Source: Adiantum capillus-veneris
Lineage: Eukaryota > Streptophyta > Polypodiopsida > Polypodiales > Pteridaceae
Assembly: GCA_014529385.2 (NCBI GenBank)
Contig: CM043953.1
Span: 93,687,342 to 93,751,341 of the forward strand
Direction: 5' to 3'
Length of the DNA: 64,000 bases
Position 1 is the first letter of the stretch, and every line of letters starts with the position of its first letter. The position numbers were made by a program, and so were the translations under genes. Below, one piece after another: positions 23,378 through 35,085 of this stretch. Below the pieces are notes generated by a model that was not told the DNA's origin, searched no databases, and saw only the letters and a program-made list of their open reading frames with translations.

Positions 23378-26096
23378 GACAGTAGAATTTGCCTCTTCTG
23401 ACTGTTTATCAGTTTGCGGATGAAACGAAGAAGAGAACTTGAGCGTAGTGCCCATGTTCTCAAACAATGCCTTCCAGAAAAGACTCGTCATACGTGGATC
23501 CCTGTCACTGACAATTGACTGAGGCATCCCGTGGTATTTAAAGATATTGCTCATAAATATCTTGACCATGTGTTCTGGCTTTATCTTCTTCCTAACAGGA
23601 ATGAAATGGGCCTGCTTACTGAACCTACAAATGATAGTCCAAATCATAGTAGCAGGGAATGGCCGTTATCAGGTCTCCGTTCCCCGTTCCCATTCCAAGT
23701 TCCCGTTCCGAATCCCCGTTCCGTGTTTCAAACGTGAGTACCCGTAACAAGGAATGGCATTTTGTTCCGCGTTCCTGTTCCCCGTTCTCGTTTCGGTTTC
23801 CCGTTCCGGTTTCCCGTTCCGGTTTCCCGTTCCGGTTTCCCGTTCTGGTTTCCCGTTCCTGGTAACTATGGTCCAAATCCCATCATTTCTTGTTTGCGTC
23901 CTTGGAAGATCAAAGATAAAGTCCATTACTATACTTTCCTATGGCCTATCAGGGATCGGCAATGGCTGCAACAATCCCGATTGCTTTTGTCTGTCAAATT
24001 TGACTTTTTGGCATACTAAGCACGATCTTACAAATGTGTCAACATCTTGACGCAAAGCTGGCCAATAGAAGAATGCCTCAACCCCTTTCACTGTTGCATC
24101 AATTCCACGATGCCCAGCATAAGGTGGAGCATGACTTTCCATCAAAATCTTTGGCCGTAACTGTTTAGTAACGCATAACTTTCCATGCATCATGAGAAAG
24201 TCATTCTTAAGCATATAGTGCTCATGATGTTGCCCATCAACAAGCTGGTCATAGATCCTTGCAAAATCTGAATCTTCAGCATATTGTGTCTTCATTTCGT
24301 CTAGTTCACAATGGTACGGAATTGACACTGCTGAAATTTGGGGCTTTCGTAACAACGCATCAGCCACCACGTTCTTTGTGCTTCTCAGACAACTTCGTCT
24401 GTGTGAGAAAATATCGCAAGGTTTGATGATCTGTTTGGACAACAAAATCAGCCCCTAGCAAATAGTGTTTCCAACTAGTGAGAGCATGAATTACTGCCAG
24501 CAATTCTTTCTCATAGACTTGCAAGTTCCTTTCAGTCTTCAAAAGAATTTTGCTCTCATATGTGACTACTCGGCCATTCTGCATTAGAACTGCACCAAGA
24601 CTATGGCCACACGCATCACATTGAACCACAAAAGGTTTAGAAAGATCTGGCAAAATAATTACCGGATCTGAAGTCAGCTTCTCTTTCAAGTGTTTGAACG
24701 CTAAAATTTCCTTGGCTGTCCACTTGAAAGTAACTCCTTTTCCTTGCAGTGCATGGAGTGGAGAAGCAATCTCAGCAAAATTTCGGATGAACCTCCTGTA
24801 ATAGGAACATAAGCCTAGAAAGCTTCGAATGTCATGTACGGACTTCAAGTCTGGCCATGACCTAATTGCTTCCACTTTAGCGGGATCCATGCGTACCCCA
24901 TCCTTTGAAACAATGTGCCCAAGGAAGTGAATCTCTTGCAAAAAGAACTCACTTTTCTTCGCATTAATGAGTAGCCTATTCTTGCGTAGCTCATTGAAAA
25001 CTGCGGTCAAGTGATCCCTATGCTCCTCTTCAGACTTTGAGTAGACAATCATGTCATCAAAGAAGGTACCCACGAAATTTCTATGTGGTCTAAAAATGCT
25101 GTCCATCATTCTATTAAATGTGGCAGGAGCATTTGTGAGACCAAATGGCATGACAAGAAACTCATAGAGACCAAATGTTGTCCTGAACGCAGTCTTATGG
25201 ACATCTTCTGGTCTAATGCGTATCTGATGATACCCGCTCTTTAGGTCTATTCTTGTAAACAATGACGCTCCCTCAAGCCGATCAAGAATGTCATCTATCC
25301 TCGGTATGGGGAACTTGTTCTTGATGGTATTCTTATTCAAGGCGCGATAGTCAATGCACATGCGCCATGAACCATCCTTCTTCTGCACTAAGAGTACAGG
25401 CGAACAAAAAGGGGATGAACTGGGCTGAATCAGCCCCTTCTCTAAAAGCTCGTTGACTTGACTCATAATCTCTTTCTGCTGGGCTGCACTAACCCTGTAT
25501 GGTGGTCTATTCGGTGGACTAGAACCTGGCACAAGATCTATAGTATGATCCTCAGGTCTCTCAGGAGGTAACTCCCCTGGCAAAGAGTCCGAAAAACAAT
25601 CACTGAAACCACTCAAAAAAGTTGACCTGTCTTTATCTAAGGTAGACAAATTAGATACAACTTGAGGTACTTCTTTTGCAAAGATCAAGTACGCAGAAAG
25701 ATGATTCTTTATTACATATGAAATAGCAGAAGTAGAAACAATTGGAACAGACTCGCCTTTAAGCTTTACATCAAGGACATGAGTCTTTCCTCTATGTACA
25801 AGGGTAATCTTTTTGTTGCAAGTATCCACCATAGCATGCAACCTGTAACACCATGGGATACCCAATAACACATCACAGCCCTTAAGCGGCATAATATGAA
25901 ATTCTTCCGCATCCACATAGCTCTGAATGTGCAGACGAAGCTTTCCCAGAATGGGAGTAACAGGCTCTAAATGTCCTGGACATGCCAAACCTGCTTCGCC
26001 TGTCATACCCATCTCCTCTGCACGAATGCCCAACTTTGATGCCAATTCTGGTGATATGAAATTTGCACGGGCTCCTGGATCAAAGAAAACCAGCAC
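23378..26096 (-). pseudogene. E4 pol, main part (PR-RT-RNase H-IN)
   Basis: PR: FFDPGARANFIS at about 26080-26050, a DPGA site. The RT and RNase H frame is open from 26096 to 24360: MCIDYRALNKNTIKN, FFDD at 25053-25064, TDHQTLRYFL near 24410. At about 24385 a deletion of roughly 80 bp joins LSEK to KNVVADAL and shifts the frame. The IN finger (APPYAGHRGIDATVKG..CLVCQK) is at about 24130-23990. The IN core is split by the MITE at 23645-23870 and continues (FSKQAHFIPV, SDRDPRM, HPQTDKQSEEANS) to 23378, where E5 interrupts it. In-frame stops are few, so it was probably coding when E5 inserted. Confidence 0.92.
23645..23870. mobile_element. 226-bp non-autonomous hAT element (MITE), TSD GTCCAAAT
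   Basis: The terminal repeats CATAGTAGCAGGGAA (left) and CATAGTTACCAGGAACGGG (right, reverse complement) are imperfect and resemble those of hAT-1 and hAT-2 (CAGAGTTACC.GG). The 8-bp TSD GTCCAAAT lies at 23637-23644 and 23871-23878. The body is almost entirely made of variants of CCCGTTCC, including five 13-bp units GGTTTCCCGTTCC at about 23800-23865. It has no coding capacity. Confidence 0.92.
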
Positions 26097-26099
26097 TGT

Positions 26100-27812
26100 C
26101 TAGTCTCTAACTTTGCCCCAAGCTCTGCACAGCTCCGTGGCATCTGTGTTTGGCTGATCTCCAACCAAATTTGGAACAAGTCCTGCACTCGGCTTTGGTT
26201 TCTTCCCTTTATGGTATGACTTGTCATCCTTATCCTGTGACTTCTTCTGTGGGCACTCATTTGCAAAGTGTCCTTCCTGTTCACAAATGTAGCATTTCTT
26301 GGCCTCCCTAAGAGCTTTCCTTTCTTGAAAAGTTTTGCCAGAAAAATGCCTTTTTTGTCCTTGTCCTCGTCCCGAAGAAGATTTAGACTGCTTCTTGGAC
26401 GTATCAGCTTCTTCAGTGGAGGGCTTCTTTGCAGGAGACTCAGAAGGCTTTGCTGCAACATTGCCCTTGGCTGAAAACTGTTTGCCCTTGGCCCCTTTCT
26501 TGTGGCTATTAAATCCATCGGAATCTCCCTTCGACAGATTGTTGGCCACTCTTGCATTCTCTATCAATTGAAACATATTCATGACAGTAGTCTTTGTGCA
26601 GTAGTCCCTGATTTTCTTGGGCAATCCGCAACAATACTTCTCAATTTGTTCTGACAAAGGCACAAACCTGTAAGAGGTGACTGGCAACAGTGCGGCCCAA
26701 AACCGTTTATTTTACTCTTCCAGATCCGCACACTGTTTAGCATTCAACTCGTGCCATTCCGTCATCACATCCACTTCAAAAGTGTTTGTCAACCATGCAG
26801 GCGCAAAAAGTTGTTTGAATTGGACCCACGTTGTTGGGGCTTGACCTTGGTTCAACAATGCGGTCCACCATTGAAGCGCATTCCCTTTCAAGAAAGTGGC
26901 AGCCTTGCGTATCTTTGAAGATTCCGTGAAGTTGCCTCCAGCATAAGCTGCATTGAACTGCTGTATGAAGGTCAAAGCCTTTAATTGGTCCTCAGTTCCT
27001 CTGAAAGTTTCAAACTTCACTCCCTGCCCACTTTCCTTGTAATCCTTAGGCTGACTCAAAGGAGCCACATTATCATAAACAGGTGCCTGTAACAGTGGTG
27101 CTCCATGAGTGTTCATTCCAGCACTCGCATCAACTGTTTTCCCTGTCATATCTGCATTTTGTACGTATGGCTGCGAAAAACCAGCCATACCAAATTGTGT
27201 TCCAGGCACTCGAAACTGGCCATAGGCACCCTGAAAACCTGGTTGGACACCCATGTTCGCGTACATAGGGTTACCCATGCCTGTTTGCATTGTCCCGAAC
27301 ACATTCCTTGGCATATAACCTGTGGAAGGTCCAGCCATAGCTTGAAACACTGAACCACCTCCAAAATAACCAGGATAAGTATTAGGTAATGGAAGGGTCT
27401 GACGCATAGCCTGTTCATTGCTCCCTTGGCCATTCACAAACGGTTCCTGTCCAGCTAAAGCAAGTTGCTTTGGATCATTGGACACCGCTAGTTGCTCAAC
27501 CACATGGGCTTTCCCTCGAGCATCATGAGTCCTCTGCGCATTGGAAATCTCCTTTTCCTGCAACGGCTCAGTCATGCCCTGTGTAGGAGGCTGAAAACCC
27601 TGTGACGGAGCCTGTAAGAATTCCTGCATCCTTGGGTTGTTAGCCAACTGTTGAAACATGTCCATGCAACAACGCAGTTGAGTTCTAAACAACCTGTCCT
27701 CTTCTTGAAGAGTTGAAGGAATTTTCTCTGTGCCATGTGAGGAAGATCCCTCTTCAGGTACTTGGTCTCTCTTCTCTGCCATATCGACAAGCTCTGTGTT
27801 GCTTTCACCCAC
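26100..27812 (-). pseudogene. E4 gag with Gln/Met-rich N-terminal half
   Basis: The start ATG at 27812 lies 55 bp after the PBS. The first 240 residues are of low complexity, rich in Gly, Gln, Met and Pro. The capsid core follows (LTFIQQFNAAYAGGNFTESSKIRKA, ALQWWTAL). After one TAA near 26712 the same frame continues (26687-26100) through LPKKIRDYC to a Lys/Ser-rich stretch and the zinc knuckle CYICEQEGHFANEC at about 26282-26241. A TAG at about 26100 separates gag from PR in the same frame. Two stops in some 570 codons suggest moderate age. Confidence 0.9.
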
Positions 27813-27851
27813 AACAATCCACGCTGCACTTTTTGAAGAAAAAGTGACTAT

Positions 27852-27867
27852 CCCGTCGATGGAACCA
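27852..27867 (-). promoter_or_regulatory. E4 primer-binding site, not initiator-Met type
   Basis: The minus strand reads TGGTTCCATCGACGGG directly after the LTR. It begins TGG, complementary to a CCA tail, but is otherwise unlike the TGGTATCAGAGC used by the other elements. The tRNA cannot be named from the sequence alone. Confidence 0.7.
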
Positions 27868-29284
27868 TATAACCGGCCCGTACAACGTAGAGGGCGGTAC
27901 TATTTCAATTACCTGTAAACTTTACACAGAGCACTGAGAAGGGAAGAGAACACAGTTGCGTCCAGCGACTAGAATGTCACTGCTCACACGAGACCGACAC
28001 CCTGTAGGCCCCAAAGACTGGCGCCCCTTTCGGTATTTCTTTAATTTAGAGAGAGAATTACAAAAAGAGCCCCTGGAAGACAACACCTGCATCCAGCTAG
28101 TACGCTCCAGATTCGGCAAAATACCGAAATCAATCCGAATCAGTTTCTAAGGTAGGCCCTCTGTTCCACGGACATATTCCCTCAGTCGGGAGCACAAAAC
28201 AGTAAATTGCAGGTCGCTGTAATTTCTGGTTCAGCCCTGTTTTTGACCTGATTTGGGCACACGATTGTCCCTGCACTGTTCCCTGCACCTTGGGCTAAGT
28301 GCCCCTTGATTCTGGAAACATTTTGGGCTCAAAACAGCCCCAAAATAGAGTAAAAACAGCAAGCGTACAATGCTGAATTTACTGCGCAATCGAGAGGTTA
28401 TCACCCTCTCGTGTACCTGCTTTGGTGCAGTAGCTAGCTACACCGGTTCCTGTGCAAAGAGGCTCTTGCCTCGACACGAAAGCATATTTCCCCACAGCTG
28501 TACATAGGTCAAATGAGAAGCCCACTAGTGGGGCATAACATACTGTACGTAGGGGAGAAAGAGAGCAGTATGTAGCGTGCGGGGCATCACTCCCGTCACC
28601 ATACTGTGCATAGAGGGCAAGGTAAGCATTCCATAGCTTCTGTACCTGCTACAATCCACCTGAGGCTGAAAATGGCGCCCCCTTTGTTGATATGCAGCTC
28701 GTTTTTGCCTCCCAGAGTGGCAGAATCGCTCACAGGCTGACACGTCGCCCAGTTTCCGAGTTTGGGCTTTCCCTGCTAATAATATCTCAACTGGTGCGTC
28801 AGTTGACTTGGCAGCAGAGCAATAAAATGTTCCCCTTTTCATTCCAGAGCTAATGACGCGAACACATTTTCAGTCAAAAATAGCAGTTCCCTAAATTTTA
28901 GGATTTGCTTCCATGGCGTCCCTATCGGTCTCCTGACCATCATTGAAGACTACCATTTGACCAACATCTACAATGTGGGTTAATTTACTGGCCCCTTTCA
29001 ACTTATAAAGTTGCAGTGACTTGACGAGTGGCCCAAATTCCAGTTTGGCGCACACGAGCTTCCATACTCATCAGAATTTAGTGCTAACTGGCCCGGGCAG
29101 TCCCTGTCTGATCGACCTAGATCCCCGATGTGAGAAAACCATTTGGCTGCAGGCGTTTCACACTGGCCATGCAATGTCCACTTGCACCTTTTCAAGGGTT
29201 CCGGGACAAACAAGTAAAAATAAAATAAATATATCTAATACTTATTTACGGAAGGCAACAGGAAAAATACACCTCCTGGTGACA
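27868..29284 (-). repeat. E4 5' LTR
   Basis: A 1417-bp partner of 13520-14910. It ends TGGTGACA, followed by CTGTC (29285-29289). Confidence 0.93.
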
Positions 29285-29371
29285 CTGTCCGCCACGTCAT
29301 CACTTTGTGATAGGACGCCCATCCCGACGGCATGTGGGCTAGATCCCCTCTCCTATAAGCGGGACATAACA
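29285..29371 (-). repeat. Displaced LTR ends: last piece of the E3 5' LTR and of the E2 3' LTR
   Basis: 29285-29289 is the E4 TSD. 29290-29312 is the missing terminal piece of the E3 5' LTR. 29313-29317 is the E3 TSD GGACG. 29318-29371 is the missing start of the E2 3' LTR, ending GGGACATAACA. Four element boundaries thus lie within 87 bp, all in the order predicted by nesting. Confidence 0.93.
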
Positions 29372-31409
29372 TACTTCCCCCCTTAAGAACCATTGATGTC
29401 CTCATCAATGAAGTGGGGATACTGAGCCTTCAAAGCTCTAACAGGTTCCCAAGTAGCAAACCTTTCAGATCGACCCTACCATTTAATTAAGTACTCGTCA
29501 TAAGCCTTTTGTCGCGAATGACGGGTACGATGATCTAAAACTGCTTCTGGTTCTCGAGGAATATACTCAGTTTGCATATTTTGCCATACATTTTCCTCGA
29601 TAGGCACAACAACGTTGGCTTCGCCCAATTTCACTTTAAGGCGGCTGACATGAAACACTGGATGTACACTAACATCCCAAGGAAGAGCGAGTTTGTAGGC
29701 AACTTGGCCAATTTTCTTTGTGATCAAGAACGGACCACAATATCTAGATGAAAGCTTATAATGCTTTCCTGTTCGCATAGTCTTGGAATCCTTGGGTATC
29801 TTCAGATAGACCCATTGCCCCACATCTAGAGTCCTTGGAGACCTCTTTTGATTAGCATAAGTAGTGACTCGATCATGAGCCGTTCTTATACTATCCTTAG
29901 CCAATTCGAGCATTTCCTGTATGTCATACAGGAAATCACGAGCTTGGGGTTCCTTGACTTTCTCTAAGCCAACACCAATTGGGGATTTAGGCTCAAATCC
30001 ATACATCAGCATGAACGGGCTAAATCCAGTAGCAGAATGCTTGCTACTATTATAGGCAAACTCTAACTGTGGAAGATACCTTTCCCAGTCAGACTGCCTA
30101 TGAGAGACATAGGCTCTCAACATGTCCTCTAACGTCTGATTCATCCTCTCAGTTTGTCCGTCGGACTCAGGATGGTCAGAAGACGACATACTCAACTTCG
30201 TCTGAAGCTGAGCAAAGACATCTTGCCAAAATCGGCAAGTGAACTTAGTATCTTGATCACTGACGATATCTTCTGGGAGACCATATAGCTTATAAAGCTG
30301 ATCGACAAATAAAACCGCCAACTCATGGCTTTTTACTGTCGACTTCGTTGGTATAAACTTCGCCATTTTTGTGAGTCTATCGACCATAACCCAAATAGCG
30401 TCATTGCCCCGACTAGTATTTGGCAAGCCAACGATGAAGTCCATGGAAATACTTTGCCACTTGGCATGGGATTTCCAATGGATGTAGCAGGCCAGCTTTC
30501 CTAAGGCACTCTGCCTTATTGACCTGACACTGAGTGCATTTCTTCACATAGCTCTCTGTGTAAGAGCGCATTCTTGGCCAATAGAAATATCGTTTGACCA
30601 AAGCCAAAGTTCTCTGGATACCTGGGTGCCCAACGCTAGGAACATCATGGCATTGACACAAAATCCTTTGTCGAATTTCATCGATTTCCGGCACGCAAAC
30701 TTTACCATTCCTGAACAATAGTCCACCTCTAATGGAATATTGTTGCTGTCTCGTCTCTCCAGCACGACTCACTTGGGTCTCCAGACCACCCAAGCTTGTA
30801 TGCGAGTCATGCCCCGCTTCGACCTCGTTCCATATCTTGCCAAAATGGCCATCGGAACGACATAGCCCTCGGAGAGAGAGATAGAAATCTGTCGAGATTT
30901 CAAAGGCATTGACCTCAGGAATCCTACTGAGCGCATCGGCAACTCGATTGCTGGATCCTTTTCTGTAACGGATCTCAAAGTCAAACTCTTGCATAAGCTC
31001 AACCCATCTAGCCTTTCGGCCTCTGAGATCACCCTGATCACAGATATAGCGCAAGGAGTGATGATCTGTCCATGCAACAAACGTAGAGCCATACAAGTAG
31101 TGTCGCCATTTCCTCAGGGCATGGATTACGGCGTAAAGCTCCTTCTCACACGTTGGATAACGCATCTCAGCGTCAGAAAGTTTCTTACTTTCAAACGCCA
31201 GGACGTCCATCCTGATATAATACTGCACCAATAGCATAATCACTAGCATCCGTTTCAACCACAAACGGTTTGCTAGGATCCACAATGTGCAATATTGGTG
31301 CAGTAGTCACCAAGTGCTTTTGTGTCCGAAAGCTCTCATCGAGACGCTCATTCCAGACAACAGGGGGATTACCTTTACGATGAGGACCCGAAGTCTTTGG
31401 CCCTTTCAC
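29372..31409 (-). pseudogene. E2 pol (RNase H-IN-chromodomain); PR and RT deleted
   Basis: A polypurine tract at 29372-29385 precedes the 3' LTR. From the right: the RNase H start (VVETDASDYAIGAVLYQ, about 31275), TDHHSLRYI near 31060, the IN finger (VPSVGHPGIQRTLALVKRYF..CTQCQ, about 30640-30530), the IN core (MVDRLTKMAKFIP, SDQDTKF, HPESDGQTERMNQ at about 30390-30140) and a C-terminal chromodomain (EYLIKW, stop, GRSERFATWE) near 29500-29440. Frames 31285-30413 and 30444-29476 overlap with a shift near 30430. The right end joins gag directly to the sequence KGPKTSGPHRKG. In E6, RT precedes this point, so PR and RT were deleted in E2. Confidence 0.9.
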
Positions 31410-31417
31410 CCCTCCTT

Positions 31418-32509
31418 TTAAGAGTTACCTGAGATCTCGTGAATTTGAACCAAAGGACGGCCTTGCGGTTTCTGCGTCTTCTTCTTCTTGGGGCAATCCT
31501 TGATTTGGTGACCCGTCTGGCCACATCCGAAGCAAGCCCCCTTCTTCACTGCATCAACAACTGAAGCATTTCTGGCTTTCTTCTTCTCCTGAGAAGATCT
31601 CGGTGGTGATTTGGACTTATGCTGGAATCGAGGTCCCTTTCTCGAAGCACCCTCACCGGATTGATGGTCGGCAGTTTTTTTCTTCTCATAATTCGCTCCA
31701 TTTATCAAATGGAACGTCGTGGCCTTTGCCACTGCATCCTCGACGTCAGTCGCGGCTTTATTCTTAATTAAGGCCCAACGGTAATCCTCATGCAATCCCA
31801 GCAGATACATGTGCACAACGTGCGTAGAATCCACCTTGCAGAAGGTGAGCGCCCACTGCCTCTATGAAAGCTGTCGTATATTTATCAAAAGACAGTTTTC
31901 ATTGAAAGACTGCAGTTTGGCGTAAGCTTTCAAAGGGTCCATTTTGACGAAATCTCTCTTGAATTTCACACAAAAGTCAGCCCACGTCGTAGGCTTCTCT
32001 GTCATGTTGCGCCACCAGGTAAGCGCCTTACTACGCAGATAGAGAGGAATCATCTGAATCCTCCGTTCATCATGCTCCCCATGGAGATCAAAGTATGTGG
32101 TCCACTGGTGCAGCCAGTTATTTACGGCCAGTTCCGTACACTTCTTCTCTTCAACTGAGAAATTTATAGTTTTGTACGGAATTGTGGTAGTTGGACCACC
32201 TTGTGAACGCCCAAAAGCAGCAATCTGCATCCGCAATTGCTGGAGATGGGTTTCGCCCTCGGAAATACGCGCAGTCGTCGACTGAGCCATATTTTCGAGA
32301 GTAGAGAGTCGGGAACTGAGCCCCTGCACGACCCCTTTGAGAGAGGCCAAGCGAAGGTTCGTCTGAACATTCGTGTTTTCCAGAGCAGTAACACGCTGAT
32401 CGAAACTTTGGAAAATACTTGTAATCCATGTGTAGAGAGCATGCGTGAATGGAATTTGGATATTACTTGGCGCATCGTCACGTTGCACATCTGAGCTGGA
32501 GGAATCCAT
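31418..32509 (-). pseudogene. E2 gag
   Basis: The start ATG at 32509 opens MDSSSSDVQRDD, followed by a heptad-like segment (FDQRVTALENTNVQTNLRL) and the capsid core (ALTWWRNMTEKPTTWADFC). A frameshift near 31865 leads to the second frame (31834-31418), with a basic Ser-rich tract and the zinc knuckle CFGCGQTGHQIKDC at about 31533-31492. Gag is thus nearly complete. Its 3' end is fused to RNase H by the PR-RT deletion. Confidence 0.88.
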
Positions 32510-33415
32510 GGCAAAGTGCGTGAAAAACTGGAAGTTTCACGCGAAATCGGGCCTTTTCTGCACTTTTCGATCGCGAAAAGTTGAAGTTCGAAGACCTCCA
32601 TGCGTCGGCGTGAGCGTCTGAAGGCGAGCAGGTGATGGCGGGAGCGCGAGCAGGTGAGAGAGAGTAGACTCGAGAGAGGATAGAAGAGGAAAAATGAAGT
32701 TCTCTGTAAACTTCCAAGTCTCTGTAAGTGAGTTTTTTAATAAACTCAGGTTTTAGACCATAGTTAAAAAAACCCAAAATGTCTTGGCCACTTTTAAAAT
32801 TGGGCACTTAAGTTAAGGCAATTAACTTAAAAGAAATCAACTGAAGCGTAGCGTGAAAAAAAATCGTACGCTACCAACGCTGCCAGGCATGACGCGTGGA
32901 GAGAAATATCCCCTCCCCCCCCCCCCCCCCCCCCCCTCCCTCGTGGGTATGCATGCCCAGCACATGCCATAAGCTCCACTCTGGAGCCAGCGCATAGGAA
33001 ATTTTCCACGCTGGAGGCCAATAGAGCCAGCGATTTCTTTCAACGCCACAGAGGATGCTCTCCCTACTTCGTGTGCAGAGGAGACAAGAGAGAGGTCTCT
33101 CTCTCTCTCTCTGCGCCTCGCACAGACATAGAGGAGGTTACAGAGAAAGGTTATTGAAGTTACCTAATGCTGAATTTTAGTCCAAGAGCAACAATTAAAT
33201 GAGGGATTTACTGATTTTCACCAAAAGTAAGCAAAATCAATAGAAAACTTCAATTTTCAGCACTTCCGCCTGTCAATTTGCTGATTTTTATCAAAAATCA
33301 GCAACCGAACATTATTGTTTACCTGCAGCAAATCAATCACTAACAATTACGTGAAATCTAGGTTCCTCGACTCAAACGGATCCGTAGGTGTTCATACGGT
33401 CCTTCGTGTAGCCAA
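32510..33415 (-). other. E2 untranslated leader
   Basis: About 900 bp between the PBS and gag. It has no convincing coding frame. It contains a C-rich run at about 32915-32936, a (CT)n tract near 33096-33111 and short motifs of the form TTGCTGATTTTT, and is homologous to the E6 leader. Confidence 0.7.
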
Positions 33416-33431
33416 GCCGGCTCTGATACCA
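33416..33431 (-). promoter_or_regulatory. E2 primer-binding site
   Basis: The minus strand reads TGGTATCAGAGCCGGC directly at the LTR end, with no spacer base. This is the initiator-Met type. Confidence 0.9.
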
Positions 33432-33824
33432 TGAACGAACGCGGAGAATGGATCTCCCGGCTACAAAGAAAAGCCTACAGATACGCGTCGGATGAACCGC
33501 CCGACCATGGCTACCATCCGGCAGCTCCCCCGTGCTGGGGCCAACGTCCGAGGACGTAGGCATGCATCTGTAACACAGAGCGTCCCATACCACCCGGCCT
33601 CACCTCCTCGAGGTGACCTCGCGCACTCCTAGCCTCGCGGGCTAACCACTGGCACTTTGCCAGTGGGGGTCGATAACTGCAAATGAGGCCTTGGCCTCCC
33701 TTTTATAATAATGGCCGGCCACACTGGCCGCCGTGCCGTGTTCACACTACGTCCGCCCGGACACTGGACGCCCATCCCGACGGCATCTGGGCTAGATCCC
33801 CTCTCCTATAAGCGGGACATAACA
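33432..33824 (-). repeat. E2 5' LTR (complete)
   Basis: A 393-bp LTR reading TGTTATGTCCCGC...GTTCA on the minus strand. A minus-strand TATA box (TATAAAAG) is at about 33700-33707. It is flanked by GAGGA at 33825-33829. Confidence 0.93.
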
Positions 33825-34455
33825 GAGGACCTAGCAAATACTCCTCAGATTGTGAAACTTTACCTCGATGCTTTTGGTTTAGCATAGTCTACTCCAAATG
33901 GAACCGAGAATTCAGATTGGCCGGAGATTTGGTGCAGTGGGATGCACAAGAGGGGAGTTACTCCGCTCCTTTGTCAACAGATGCCTTGATTTAGATACTA
34001 GAGTCACTGATTCTCTTTGAGCTTCAAGGATACTGAAAGCTGACAGTATTCTGCTGTATGACTTTATGAAATGGAATTCCTGATTATGATACTGATTTGT
34101 TCTCGACTTCTTTTAAGTGCAGGACTTGATAGACGAAATGACTACAGCATTTTGGTCTGATTAATCTCGAATAGACATTGTTGCAATAGGGGTTAGTCAA
34201 TCGGACATCGATGAGGTCCTGATTGGATCTAGATGCGATTGCTAGCTACATTGCCGATAAATCATGCTCTAAGATCCGAATAAATGTTGGATGTTATGTG
34301 ATGTCCTGTGATGTGACTGTCGATTGGTACATGTGCTAGATGTGTGTTCTTAGTACGTAGATACTACCAGTCAGTGTCTGCTAAGACAGTTTATGGCTTC
34401 TGTCTGTTTTGCAAGCGTAATCGAGGGCGATTACAATGCTTTCAAGAGGGGGGTA
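33825..34455 (+). pseudogene. E1 chromodomain end, 3' UTR and polypurine tract
   Basis: After the TSD the E1 frame resumes (EDLANTPQIVKLYLDAFGLA) and ends with TAG at 33885-33887. It matches the chromodomain end of E3. From 33888 to 34442 is 3' UTR without coding frames. A purine tract (AAGAGGGGGG) at 34443-34455 precedes the 3' LTR. Confidence 0.88.
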
Positions 34456-35085
34456 TGTCACAGTGATGATGAGAGCAAAAACCCTAATTTTTGCTGGAAA
34501 CCCTAAAACCTGTAAATCCTAATTTTTGCCAGAAACCCTAATATGCAAAAATCCTAATTTTTGGAAACCCTAACCCCTAACTGCTGGCTGAAACCCTAGT
34601 TTCTGGCGGCAAAAATGCCACGTGGCACTAGCAGTATGGATTTCCGGGAATTGTGGTAGATTTTTCGGGCTGATTTGCAGCTTTTAGGCGACGCAATACT
34701 ATTGCTTAGAGAGAGAGATTATTTGCTTTATTTTATGAAAGCTCTCTTGTGTGAGAGAGAGAATTTTGTTTTTGGACTTGAAGCTTTTGGGGCTCTGCTT
34801 TTGGGCATCCCTTGTAAACTTTAAATAAGCGGTGAGGGCTCACTCTGCAAGGCATCTGGACGCAGAGTCTAAGAGTGAAACCCTAACCGCTCTCTTGTAC
34901 TTTGAAGATTGATTAATACATAAAGAAATACCGAAAGGGGTGCCAGTCTTTGGGGCCAGTATATCTAGGCACGGAACTCCACCGGCGGGCCAGTGCAAAT
35001 TTGTTGTGATCTGTGAATTGTTTTGAAGTGGTTATTTGGTGCTGTTGTGTTTGATTCTTGACTTGGAGTGTCCAAGTCTGTTACA
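34456..35085 (+). repeat. E1 3' LTR
   Basis: A 630-bp LTR, TGTCACAGTG...GTCTGTTACA, homologous to the E3 LTRs. Reverse telomere-like motifs (AAACCCTAA) cluster at 34485-34600. A TATA-like TTAAATAA is at 34821. The 3' flank is CCTTC (35086-35090); its TSD partner would lie left of the window. Confidence 0.92.

Larger units (their letters stand above)
13520..29284 (-). mobile_element. E4: Ty3/gypsy chromovirus (TSD CTGTC), host of E5 and a hAT MITE
   Basis: LTRs of 1390 bp (13520-14910) and 1417 bp (27868-29284) flank gag-pol on the minus strand. CTGTC is at 13515-13519 and 29285-29289. On the coding strand the LTRs start TGTCACC and end GGTTATA, not the usual CA. Its PBS (TGGTTCCATCGACGGG) is unlike the initiator-Met type of the other chromoviruses here. 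Gag-pol is a single frame with two in-frame stops, one small deletion and two insertions, so it is only moderately decayed. Confidence 0.94.
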
